Numbered from the stretch's first letter, positions 1 to 5,122 are shown. The stretch: 7,345 bases of DNA from Gammaproteobacteria bacterium (GCA_024278435.1 JAJRTD010000309.1:1-7345); one strand, 5' to 3'. Notes: a model not told the origin generated them from the letters alone. Numbers and translations: made by a program.

Positions 1-1
1 A

Positions 2-331
2 AAACAGGTGGCCGCCGCCAGGGAAAAGGAGCGCCGCGCCAGGCAGGCAGCGGAAAAAGCCAGGGCCGAGGCTGAGCGGGCGAAACTTGAAAGCGCCAGG
101 CTGGCGGAAGAAAAACGTCTTATGGCGCTCCGTCTTGAGGAGGAAAGACGGTTAAAAGAACTGGAGGAAACGCGGCGTTTGCAACTTGAGCAGCTTGAAC
201 AGCAGCGCCAGGCATTACAGGCCGCAGAAAGCGCGGCTGCCAGGGTAAACCAGGAGGCTGACGAAGCCGTAAAAAAAAAGCGGGCTGACTGCACCGGCCC
301 TACCGCACGCTTTAAATCCGGCTGTCGCTAA
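2..331 (+). CDS. C-terminal part of a coiled-coil protein (5' end outside window)
   Basis: The frame is open from the first bases, so this is the 3' end of a longer gene; a GTG at 8-10 is simply an internal valine. The visible protein is almost entirely Ala, Glu, Arg, Lys, Leu and Gln in a heptad-like pattern, which indicates a long alpha-helical coiled coil resembling TolA-type or linker helices. The last about 14 residues differ: a Cys, the run GPTARF, and a second Cys one residue before the end. The helix is low in complexity, so it does not identify a family, and no catalytic domain is visible. A run of nine A (271-279) precedes this tail; reading one frame forward from there gives a different 32-residue end stopping at 380, so the true C-terminus is uncertain. 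Function unknown. Confidence 0.75.
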   Translation, partial: KQVAAAREKERRARQAAEKARAEAERAKLESARLAEEKRLMALRLEEERRLKELEETRRLQLEQLEQQRQALQAAESAAARVNQEADEAVKKKRADCTGPTARFKSGCR

Positions 332-406
332 CCGGCGTACTGCGCAACGTATTGATTCTATTCGCTCAAACCTGATTTAAAAAAACAAGCCTTTAAAATC
401 TGTTTC

Positions 407-497
407 ACCACAGAGGCACAGAGGACACAGAGTTTTATTTGTTTTACTGCGCCGCTGGCGCAGTAAAACATAAAAGCTTTTCTCTGTGCCTTGTGGT
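407..497. repeat. Compound inverted-repeat element with CACAGAGG units
   Basis: The left outer arm (407-423) and right outer arm (482-497) are reverse complements apart from one missing base. The left arm starts a tandem series, CACAGAGG at 409-416 and 417-424, then ACACAGAG at 425-432. Inside sits a perfect 13-bp hairpin: 441-453 pairs with 457-469 around a 3-base loop. From memory, CACAGAG-type repeats occur between genes in many environmental bacteria, which suggests a REP- or MITE-like dispersed element, but I cannot count copies from one window. It carries no coding capacity. Confidence 0.7.
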
Positions 498-554
498 TAA
501 TCAGTTTCTGCTTTTCTTTTAATGCCAGCGCCTGGTCATACCCAGGTCTAAAAG

Positions 555-572
555 GTGCGAATTCATTCGCAC
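555..572. repeat. Palindrome GTGCGAA...TTCGCAC
   Basis: Seven base pairs (555-561 with 566-572) close a 4-base loop, and the flanks read as a near-perfect 18-base palindrome. The motif resembles short dispersed palindromes seen between genes in many bacteria. It sits 58 bases beyond the CACAGAGG element, so both may belong to one repeat-rich patch. A role as transcription terminator is possible but there is no T run. Confidence 0.5.
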
Positions 573-656
573 GACGAGCGTATACTCTGGCGCCGCTGTG
601 CGACGAAAACAGAATACCAAATACCAAAACGGATACACATTAATCAGGCAAACAGA

Positions 657-893
657 CTACCTGCATTTTCCAAAAGTCTCACCGTTATCAATCGCCGGAT
701 TCTGTACCGTTTCTTCATCAGGGAACAGTTCTTTTAAATCAGCCATTGATAAGGTCTCCCCCTTCTTGTCATAGTACTGCCAGATTTTTTCCCAGCGTTC
801 GTCATTAAAATAAAATCCGGTTGGCAGTAAACAGACAACCTTCTGGTTGAGGTCGGTAATCACCTTGGGTTCGATCAGTTTTCCTTTGGCCAT
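657..893 (-). CDS. Small hypothetical protein, 78 aa
   Basis: The protein is soluble with no signal peptide or membrane segment. Its N-terminal half holds the most family-like stretch (VITDLNQKVVCLLPTGFYFN at about residues 11-30), followed by an acidic, aromatic segment with WEKIW and YYDKKGE and an acidic Leu-Phe helix (ADLKELFPDEE). I do not recognise a named domain. The ATG at 891-893 is preceded on the minus strand by CAGGT with seven bases between, a usable ribosome binding site, and no better upstream start exists. It is transcribed divergently from the receiver-like gene at 1002, sharing a gap of about 108 bases. The single cysteine (about residue 21) lies in the hydrophobic core strand. 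Function unknown; the balanced composition and start signal argue that it is real. Confidence 0.75.
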   Translation of the reverse strand: MAKGKLIEPKVITDLNQKVVCLLPTGFYFNDERWEKIWQYYDKKGETLSMADLKELFPDEETVQNPAIDNGETFGKCR

Positions 894-911
894 GTTGTTA
901 ACCTGTAATAT

Positions 912-940
912 TTCTGGTCAATAAATTTGAATGGTATAAT
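912..940 (+). promoter_or_regulatory. Probable sigma-70 promoter for the receiver-like gene
   Basis: A perfect TATAAT lies at 935-940. The best -35 candidate at 17-base spacing is TTCTGG (912-917), which is weak. Initiation would fall near 947, about 55 bases ahead of the ATG at 1002. This placement matters because it excludes the upstream in-frame TTG at 927 as a start codon. Confidence 0.45.
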
Positions 941-1001
941 TTGCGCGTTCCAATCACAACAGCTTATGCTGCGCAGTAGTTTAACGGACTTTAAAAGATT
1001 T

Positions 1002-1394
1002 ATGTCGAGCGATAAACCTGTTTTACTGGCCATTATTGAGCTGGGCGGTTACCCGGATTTTACCCCGCTCTACGAAGCGCAGGGCTACCGGGTATTGACC
1101 ACCAACAGTGTACGCAAGGCAGTGAAGCTGATCCGCCAGCACAAGCCCCGGGTAATGGTTGCCGAATTCAATTTCCAGTCGGATTTTCGTGATCGCACCA
1201 GCAGTCTGGAAACCCTGTTATCAGGCACCCAGGGGGTTAGTGACAGTAGCATGATCGTTTTCTACGAGAAGGAATTCGAACCGCAGTACCGGCGTTTCCT
1301 GCAGACTTTCAGTGTGGCAGCATCACTGACTTTCCCGGTTGATGAGCAGCAATTAAAGCAGGTAGTGGCCTCTCTGGCGCATAAAACCGGCTGA
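1002..1394 (+). CDS. Degenerate receiver-like (pseudo-response-regulator) protein, 130 aa
   Basis: The protein has an alternating beta/alpha pattern with the length of a CheY-like receiver: a first strand PVLLAII (residues 6-12), a second strand YRVLTT (29-34), a helix KAVKLIRQH, a third strand RVMVAEF (50-56), a fourth strand MIVFYEKE, a fifth strand ASLTFPVD and a final helix. The phosphoacceptor position at the end of strand three appears to be Glu55 rather than Asp, and the usual Lys-Pro after strand five is replaced by FPVD, so phosphorylation is unlikely. A conserved-looking loop NFQSDFRDRTSSLE follows strand three. The ATG at 1002 is preferred over ATG 966 and TTG 927 because of the TATAAT at 935-940, although no strong ribosome site precedes it. 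The fold assignment is inferred from pattern, not a search. Function unknown, perhaps a protein-interaction module. Confidence 0.75.
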   Translation: MSSDKPVLLAIIELGGYPDFTPLYEAQGYRVLTTNSVRKAVKLIRQHKPRVMVAEFNFQSDFRDRTSSLETLLSGTQGVSDSSMIVFYEKEFEPQYRRFLQTFSVAASLTFPVDEQQLKQVVASLAHKTG

Positions 1395-1497
1395 ATTTCA
1401 CGGTATTTCAGATTAAGTCCTTACAACTTGTCTGTTTCTATTGGTGTTAAAATGCTGTAAAAAGCCCACTATTTACAGAATTTGAATGGTTTTTAAT

Positions 1498-2199
1498 ATG
1501 TCAGACAATAAACAACTCGACGATTTACTGATTGAAATTTCATCCCCCGACCAGTCCAAGGAAGATATCCAGAAATACCTGGATAAAAAACAGGCGGCTT
1601 ACGACAAGCTGGAAGCCGATGCCTCACCGATTGACCGGGCACGCCTGCAGCTGGACGTTGCCGAAGCACTGGTGGGCCTGGGACGTGCCGATGAGTCATG
1701 GGAAAAAGCGCGCAGTGCACTGGATATCTTTATTGAGCTGGAGCAGTGGGAAGAAGCGGTGCAGTGCTGCGATGTATTATATCAAAGCGCACAACCGGCT
1801 TCGCTGGTGGCGCTGGCCCACGGTGTCTGGCTGTCTGTCACCTATCCGGTTGACCCCACCCTGACCGTCAATATGCTGAACTACGTGATTGATGAAACCC
1901 CGGCAACCGCCGACGGTGCAGCCGTGGCAGCGATTGCGGCGCATTATGTGGCAGATGTGCGGGCAAAGGATGATCAGCATAAAAGCCTGACTTTCCTGAC
2001 CAAGCAGCTGATTGCCAACGTGGCAAAAGGTCACTCCGGCGTTGAAGACCAGGAGTCTATCAATGCCTGGCTGGAACGCCTGGAACTGCTGGATCCGGAT
2101 GTGTTTTTGCCGCGGTTATCGCTGGTACTGGGCGCCATCGTGCCACCGGAACAGTGGTGGTTCGACCGTGATGAACTGAGAGACAAGATTCCTCAATAG
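1498..2199 (+). CDS. TPR-like helical hypothetical protein, 233 aa
   Basis: This is an acidic, all-helical, soluble protein with no signal peptide. Residues about 47-95 read like two TPR-type helical hairpins (DVAEALVGLGRADESWEKA, then a second around ELEQWEEAVQCCDVLY), which points to a protein-binding scaffold. The middle (about 100-175) is Ala/Val rich with further helices. The last about 20 residues contain a tight tryptophan-rich motif, PPEQWWFDRDELR, that looks like a family signature. ATG 1498 (MSDN) is chosen over ATG 1486, four codons upstream in the same frame; neither has a clear ribosome site, so the start is uncertain by four residues. It lies 103 bases after the receiver-like gene on the same strand and may be co-transcribed. 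I do not recognise a named family. Confidence 0.8.
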   Translation: MSDNKQLDDLLIEISSPDQSKEDIQKYLDKKQAAYDKLEADASPIDRARLQLDVAEALVGLGRADESWEKARSALDIFIELEQWEEAVQCCDVLYQSAQPASLVALAHGVWLSVTYPVDPTLTVNMLNYVIDETPATADGAAVAAIAAHYVADVRAKDDQHKSLTFLTKQLIANVAKGHSGVEDQESINAWLERLELLDPDVFLPRLSLVLGAIVPPEQWWFDRDELRDKIPQ

Positions 2200-2251
2200 G
2201 GCAATTATCTCCCTTCTTGCTGCGGGTCTTTTTCTGCTGGTTGAAATGGAC

Positions 2252-2282
2252 GCGCTTTACAAAGCGCTGCTGCGCAGCAGCG
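2252..2282. terminator. Overlapping palindromes between convergent genes
   Basis: Two perfect palindromic arms overlap: GCGCTTT-AC-AAAGCGC (2252-2267) and an 18-base palindrome (2265-2282) made of CGCTGCTG and CAGCAGCG halves around CG. They share three bases, so both cannot form fully at once. The position, between the ends of a + gene (2199) and a - gene (2351), fits a bidirectional transcription stop. A run of six T at 2298-2303 lies about 15 bases beyond, which is further than in a classical intrinsic terminator. Confidence 0.4.
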
Positions 2283-2350
2283 GATATTAATCGGGGGTTT
2301 TTTGAATTGCGGGCGATTTTCAGAGGTTTCCTGGTTTTCAGTAGTCCTTG

Positions 2351-3037
2351 CTAATCCAGTGAAAGCTCGCTGGTATCCGGGATTTTCGCCTTTTCCCGGG
2401 GTTTTGGATTTTCAATTATATCGACCCCTGGTTCTGCCAGACTGAGATCCGAGATATCATCAATTTTCTGCGGTTCAACCTGTGGCGGGTTTTCCAGCAC
2501 GTCGCTGCCGGGTTCGGCAACTGTCAGGTCGCTGATATCACCGATTTCCTGTGGCGCGGGCCTGACCGGGTTTTCGATGACGTCAACCCCGGGTTCGGCC
2601 ATGGTAATGCTGCTGATATCATCGATTTTTGCCGGTGGTGGTTCAACCGGGTTTTCGATAACATCGGCACCGACCGGCGCCACGCTGATGCCGCTGGTAT
2701 CAATCGCGCTGCCTTCTTCGGCTTTGTTGTCCGGGGTTTCACTGCTGCCGGTATCTGCCGGCTGACTGTTGCCAGTCGTTTCAGCTGTGGTGGCAGGGCT
2801 GGATGCGCTGGCTTCAATCTTGATGACCATGCCGACATTTTCCAGTGCGCCACGGTATTTCTCCGCCGTCTGCGCATTGATCTTTCCCTTGATGACCTTG
2901 CGGCCACCGGCGAAATATGGCGCCAGTTTGGCCGCATCAGTCTTGAAAACTGCGGCCATGTTCTGTATCACGGTTTCTTTGTCTTTGCCCGGTTGTAGAA
3001 TACCGAAAAAAACAACGTCAAACAGTTCTTCGCTCAT
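2351..3037 (-). CDS. Two-part protein with a C-terminal 27-residue repeat array, 228 aa
   Basis: Residues 1-75 form a compact domain (FDVVFFGILQPG, an alpha-rich middle with YFAGGRKVIKG, then AEKYRGALENVGMVIKIEA) that looks like a small alpha/beta module. Residues 76-110 are a Ser/Thr/Ala/Pro linker. Residues 111-137, 138-164, 165-191 and 192-218 are four tandem 27-residue repeats, and 219-228 begin a fifth. The consensus core is IDDISDLSLAEPGVDVIENP followed by seven Pro-rich residues; the first copy is the most divergent (APVGAD in place of AEPGVD). At the DNA level the unit is 81 bases. The tail is strongly acidic and probably extended. There is no signal peptide or membrane segment. ATG at 3035-3037 has ACAGG eight bases upstream. 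The repeat suggests repeated ligand docking; the function is unknown. Confidence 0.85.
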   Translation of the reverse strand: MSEELFDVVFFGILQPGKDKETVIQNMAAVFKTDAAKLAPYFAGGRKVIKGKINAQTAEKYRGALENVGMVIKIEASASSPATTAETTGNSQPADTGSSETPDNKAEEGSAIDTSGISVAPVGADVIENPVEPPPAKIDDISSITMAEPGVDVIENPVRPAPQEIGDISDLTVAEPGSDVLENPPQVEPQKIDDISDLSLAEPGVDIIENPKPREKAKIPDTSELSLD

Positions 3038-3050
3038 GGTTCAAACCTGT

Positions 3051-3070
3051 ATTCATATGAATACATATGA
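3051..3070. promoter_or_regulatory. Operator-like repeats ahead of the repeat-protein gene
   Basis: A perfect 12-base palindrome (ATTCATATGAAT, 3051-3062) sits just upstream of the ribosome site of the minus-strand gene starting at 3037. The heptamer CATATGA occurs at 3054-3060 and again at 3064-3070, exactly ten bases apart, so both copies face the same side of the helix. This is the usual geometry of a dimer-binding operator. It may overlap an AT-rich -10 region for the gene, but I cannot identify a convincing -35. Confidence 0.35.
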
Positions 3071-3134
3071 GTGTAGACGAAAAGTATTTTCGCTTCTTGT
3101 TTTAGCCGGTGTTTTTTACTGACAGAAATGCGGG

Positions 3135-3299
3135 TTTTCCGCAAATGAACGCGAATAAACGCAAATCAAAATAACACATGGAACCGCGGACGCCGGAGTT
3201 TTTGCCCGTTTTTCGCAGGCAATGTTATTGCTTGTGTATGCCTGAAAATGAAAAAATATTAATGCGCTTGTTTTTAATTCGCGTTTATTTGCGGGAAAA
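3135..3299. repeat. 165-bp element with inverted ends of CGCRAATNAA units
   Basis: The left end (3135-3156) and right end (3277-3299) are reverse complements with one gap and one mismatch over about 22 bases. The left end opens a 10-base tandem series: CGCAAATGAA (3140-3149), CGCGAATAAA (3150-3159) and CGCAAATCAA (3160-3169). The right end holds two similar units in the opposite orientation. The middle carries only weak hairpins, including GCAAT/ATTGC near 3220. A 62-codon minus frame crossing the element is a translation of the repeat, not a gene. Terminal inverted repeats around noncoding DNA suggest a MITE-like or REP-type dispersed element. No clear target duplication is visible. Confidence 0.55.
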
Positions 3300-3313
3300 T
3301 ACACAAAACGTAA

Positions 3314-3598
3314 TCAGTCCTTGTTTTCCGGTTTTGTGAACTGTACAACCGTCGAAGTCTTTTTCGGTTCATCGGCATAGCGTGGCCTTGCGTCCATGGC
3401 GGTGCCGCCGGCTTCGTCAATAATTTCTTTTTCCCGGGCGGTGATCAGCATAAAACAGTGTTTTACATCGTCAATCGTCGCCGGCCGCAGGACGTGGGGG
3501 CGGCCGGGTGGTGGCGTGGTATCACGGACGACAGCGGATAAAACCTTGCGCAGGGTGGCCAGGATCTGGTGTTCTTTGGAATGGAATTCAGTACTCAT
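3314..3598 (-). CDS. Small hypothetical protein, 94 aa
   Basis: The N-terminal half (about residues 1-35) is a helix-rich segment (HQILATLRKVLSAVVRDTTPPPG), then comes a Pro-rich turn, a second helical segment TIDDVKHCFMLITAREKEIIDEAG, and a basic, disordered-looking tail with DARPRYADEPKK and VVQF. There is no signal peptide, membrane segment or catalytic motif. ATG 3596-3598 is preferred; a TTG 15 codons upstream would add a basic extension reading through the palindrome at 3628-3640, and has no ribosome site. No strong Shine-Dalgarno precedes the ATG either. It is divergent from the three-gene cluster starting at 3761. The two-helix layout resembles small conserved hypotheticals I recall from gammaproteobacteria, but I cannot name a family. 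Function unknown. Confidence 0.75.
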   Translation of the reverse strand: MSTEFHSKEHQILATLRKVLSAVVRDTTPPPGRPHVLRPATIDDVKHCFMLITAREKEIIDEAGGTAMDARPRYADEPKKTSTVVQFTKPENKD

Positions 3599-3627
3599 AA
3601 TGTGATGTTTTCGTGTGTTGAGTCTGC

Positions 3628-3640
3628 CGGTATAATACCG
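3628..3640. promoter_or_regulatory. Palindromic TATAAT between divergent genes
   Basis: CGGTAT and ATACCG flank a single A, giving a 13-base palindrome. It contains a perfect TATAAT on the plus strand (3631-3636) and TATTAT on the minus strand, so it could serve as a -10 element in either direction, or as an operator over one of them. The plus -35 at 17 bases (TTTTCG, 3608-3613) is poor. Transcription to the right would give a leader of about 118 bases before the gene at 3761. Confidence 0.35.
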
Positions 3641-3760
3641 CAAACAGGTGTCTGGCAGGTTTTAATGAATCTGCCCGCTCATTGTTATTGAACAGTTTAA
3701 CAAATCCGGCGTTTACATGAGGCCCGATAACAACTGACAATTAAAACAGGATAATAGATT

Positions 3761-4003
3761 ATGCCTTATTATGTATTTAAAATGACCTCTCCAGAAGGGA
3801 TGGAACTGGTTAAAAATCTGCAGCTGATTGATGACTTCGAGTCATTCAGGGAGGCGAAAAACTTCGCCAAGACCCAGCGTGCAGAACTTGATAAGGACGA
3901 TACGGCGCAGATCAAGGTGATGTTTGCAGAAAACCAGCTGCTGGCGGAAGAACAGCTGCTGGCCTACCGTGAACCGACGGTTGTCATGGAGCACGAAAAA
4001 TAG
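3761..4003 (+). CDS. Small conserved-type hypothetical protein, 80 aa
   Basis: The protein starts with a hydrophobic beta-like strand (PYYVFKM), followed by a loop (residues 8-18), a short strand LQLIDDFESF, a helix REAKNFAKTQRAELDKDD, a strand IKVMFAENQ, and a helix AEEQLLAYRE ending in a charged tail. I recall closely similar short proteins with the same MPYYxxK start, FxSFxEAK middle and IKVxFAEN core in sulfur-oxidising and other gammaproteobacteria, always without an assigned function; that memory was not checked. AGGA at 3748-3751 lies nine bases before the ATG, a good ribosome site. It is the first gene of a cluster with the next gene only six bases after its stop, so co-transcription is likely. 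There is no cysteine, signal peptide or membrane segment. Confidence 0.85.
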   Translation: MPYYVFKMTSPEGMELVKNLQLIDDFESFREAKNFAKTQRAELDKDDTAQIKVMFAENQLLAEEQLLAYREPTVVMEHEK

Positions 4004-4009
4004 CGCCGC

Positions 4010-4468
4010 ATGGAAGAAGGTGAGTATAAGTCTACATATAACAAGCTGGCGGCTGTTCGTTGTGTCTTTGAAAAAGCATTGACCGGTAATCATGCAAAAT
4101 GCGCCCTGGCGCAGCATTTCTGGCTGGCCGATCGCGAGGGATATTCCTGTAAAAGTGCGGAAGAATCATCTAAATGTGGTGAAATTCTGGAAAATCTGAG
4201 AAAAAACTCCGCATTTGTGTTGAAGTTACATGATGTCAGCGGCCCGCTTCCGCATAATATGGAAATTCGTGTGCAGGCCGGCGGGGTAAAGGGGCTGGCG
4301 CTGCTGGTTGAGGAAAAAACAGCGGCAGACGGGCAGTTAGCTGCTGCAGACATTAATGGCATTGTCAGTAAAGCAGTGGAAAAATTCGGTTCAGCTGAAT
4401 CGCTGCCATTCAGTGAAATCATGCAGTCCGTGATGCAGTTTAAGGGGCGGCGGCGCCGTCAGCGTTGA
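4010..4468 (+). CDS. Four-cysteine hypothetical protein, 152 aa
   Basis: Cysteines at residues 18, 31, 47 and 56 sit in the N-terminal 60 residues around AQHFWLADREGYSCKSAEE and could bind a metal ion or Fe-S cluster, or form disulfides. The spacing (C-x12-C-x15-C-x8-C) matches no standard cluster motif I know. Residues about 58-95 include a short helix ENLRKNSAFVLKL and a turn with GPLPHNMEIRVQAGG, which looks like a second small domain, and the tail is very basic (KGRRRRQR), possibly nucleic-acid or membrane binding. The ATG is six bases after the stop of the preceding gene and lacks a clear ribosome site, suggesting translational coupling. Family not recognised by name; function unknown. 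Confidence 0.8.
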   Translation: MEEGEYKSTYNKLAAVRCVFEKALTGNHAKCALAQHFWLADREGYSCKSAEESSKCGEILENLRKNSAFVLKLHDVSGPLPHNMEIRVQAGGVKGLALLVEEKTAADGQLAAADINGIVSKAVEKFGSAESLPFSEIMQSVMQFKGRRRRQR

Positions 4469-4525
4469 AAGGCTCGGTCAATGACCGGCTAAACGGCTCA
4501 GAGTAATTAATTAAAGAGGTATCTT

Positions 4526-4861
4526 ATGTTAAGTAACAACAAAATCGTACGGGCACGCTCGACGGAAGAGTATGTTGATATGATCGAACAGGCGATTGAT
4601 GAGACCTTTGACTTGCGTCAGGCCATTGAGTTTGACGAAGAATTTATGGCTGATGCCCGTTTTGTGGTAGATGAGCTGGAAAAAAGCCTGAAAAGCCTGT
4701 ACGACTCCATGAAGGATGGCAGTTACCAGTTCGCTACCGGTGACCTGCCGTATATGGCCTTGCTGGCAAAATACCATGAGCAGATGATTCCTTTCCGTTA
4801 TCTGCTCAAACGCATTAACGAAACCCATAATAAGGGGCTGGATATATCAGAATCGAGTTAG
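4526..4861 (+). CDS. Small helical hypothetical protein, 111 aa
   Basis: The protein is acidic and almost entirely helical: STEEYVDMIEQAIDETFDL (residues about 12-30), EFMADARFVVDELEKSLKSLYDSMKDG (about 39-65), a loop with YQFATGDLPYMALL, then a helix EQMIPFRYLLKRIN. There is no cysteine, signal peptide or membrane segment. AGAGGT at 4515-4520 is five bases before the ATG, giving the strongest start signal in the cluster. It lies 57 bases after the four-cysteine gene on the same strand and may be the last gene of the operon; a short palindrome (4475-4487) lies in that gap. I recall similar short helical proteins with GSYxFxxxDLP motifs among gammaproteobacterial hypotheticals, but no function. 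Confidence 0.85.
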   Translation: MLSNNKIVRARSTEEYVDMIEQAIDETFDLRQAIEFDEEFMADARFVVDELEKSLKSLYDSMKDGSYQFATGDLPYMALLAKYHEQMIPFRYLLKRINETHNKGLDISESS

Positions 4862-4878
4862 TGTTGTTCCGGGGCAGG

Positions 4879-4887
4879 TTGTCCACA
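4879..4887 (+). promoter_or_regulatory. Near-perfect DnaA box
   Basis: TTGTCCACA differs from the R1-type consensus TTATCCACA by one base. It faces the perfect box at 4905-4913 with centres 26 bases apart. Confidence 0.4.
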
Positions 4888-4904
4888 GCTTGCCCCTGTC
4901 TTCC

Positions 4905-4913
4905 TGTGGATAA
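4905..4913 (-). promoter_or_regulatory. Perfect R1-type DnaA box
   Basis: TGTGGATAA is the reverse complement of TTATCCACA, the high-affinity DnaA box of E. coli oriC R1. It is intergenic, 44 bases after the stop of the gene ending at 4861. Confidence 0.55.
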
Positions 4914-4981
4914 CTTTGGGGATTAAATTGCCAGGGGGCTTGCCACGGGTTTCTCCGGCAAACATCAGGACGGCGGTGAAA

Positions 4982-5000
4982 ATTTTTATTTAATAAAAAT
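4982..5000. repeat. AT-only palindrome in an AT-rich block
   Basis: Nine bases (4982-4990) pair with 4992-5000 around a single T, using only A and T. The surrounding block 4979-5013 has almost no G or C, in contrast to the flanking genes. It could be an unwinding-prone segment, a binding site for a nucleoid protein, or part of a promoter region; nothing in the sequence decides between these. Confidence 0.5.
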
Positions 5001-5060
5001 ATCCTTTTATTTCATTGGCATATGGGGTTCTTCTCATCCTTGTGGTAATAAATATCCGGC

Positions 5061-5072
5061 AAGTGGCCACTT
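5061..5072. promoter_or_regulatory. 12-base perfect palindrome AAGTGGCCACTT
   Basis: A perfect palindrome in the gap between the + cluster and the end of the minus-strand hydrolase gene. It has operator-like symmetry but no adjacent promoter that I can define. Confidence 0.3.
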
Positions 5073-5092
5073 CGGCTGTGCGATCACTATAT

Positions 5093-5122
5093 CTTGTGCC
5101 TTGTGTATAACTCAGGCACAAG
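5093..5122. terminator. Hairpin downstream of the hydrolase gene
   Basis: Nine bases (5093-5101, CTTGTGCCT) pair perfectly with 5114-5122 around a 12-base loop. It lies about 39 bases past the stop codon of the minus-strand hydrolase gene, a usual place for a transcription stop, but there is no T tract on either side. Its loop contains the perfect DnaA box at 5102-5110. Confidence 0.35.
5102..5110 (-). promoter_or_regulatory. Perfect R2-type DnaA box
   Basis: TGTGTATAA is the reverse complement of TTATACACA, which matches the consensus TTATNCACA and equals box R2 of E. coli oriC. It is the second perfect box within about 200 bases. Confidence 0.5.

Larger units (their letters stand above)
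332..656. other. Noncoding gap with several palindromic elements
   Basis: This 325-base stretch lies between the coiled-coil gene and the tail of the minus-strand 78-aa gene. Open frames across it give low-quality peptides that follow the inverted repeats, and I do not believe any is a gene. It holds the compound inverted repeat at 407-497, a small hairpin at 531-546 (CCTGG / CCAGG arms), an AT/GC hairpin at 555-572, and a short direct repeat of ATACCAA near 615-630. The two genes converge here, so some hairpins may also act as transcription stops, although none is followed by a clear T tract. Confidence 0.7.
4871..4914 (+). other. Two mutually exclusive hairpins after the three-gene cluster
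   Basis: Hairpin A pairs 4871-4878 (GGGGCAGG) with 4889-4896 (CTTGCCCC, one wobble). Hairpin B pairs 4878-4888 with 4904-4914 (11 positions, one wobble). The left arm of B is the loop of A, so only one can form, an arrangement seen in attenuators. Neither has a downstream T run. The arms of B also contain the two inverted DnaA-box sequences described separately, so the pairing may only reflect binding-site symmetry. Confidence 0.4.

Noticed and set aside
407..572. A CRISPR array
   Set aside because: The repeats are short, inverted and unevenly spaced, with no unique spacers of constant length.
358..627. An 89-codon minus-strand open frame in the first gap
   Set aside because: It runs through the CACAGAGG element and its hairpins; composition and start context do not look like a gene.
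927..1001. A 25-codon upstream extension of the receiver-like gene from TTG 927 or ATG 966
   Set aside because: The TATAAT at 935-940 lies inside it, neither start has a ribosome site, and the receiver-like fold begins after ATG 1002.
2577..3122. Two plus-strand open frames opposite the repeat-protein gene
   Set aside because: They are antisense shadows of the minus-strand gene, whose 27-residue periodicity and start signal establish it as the coding strand.
3116..3304. A 62-codon minus-strand open frame over the 165-bp repeat element
   Set aside because: It is a translation of the inverted repeat and its subunits, has no ribosome site, and its peptide reflects the repeat composition.
3599..3643. 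TTG-initiated 15-residue extension of the 94-aa protein
   Set aside because: It reads through a promoter-like palindrome, lacks a ribosome site and is rich in unlikely residues; ATG 3596-3598 is better.
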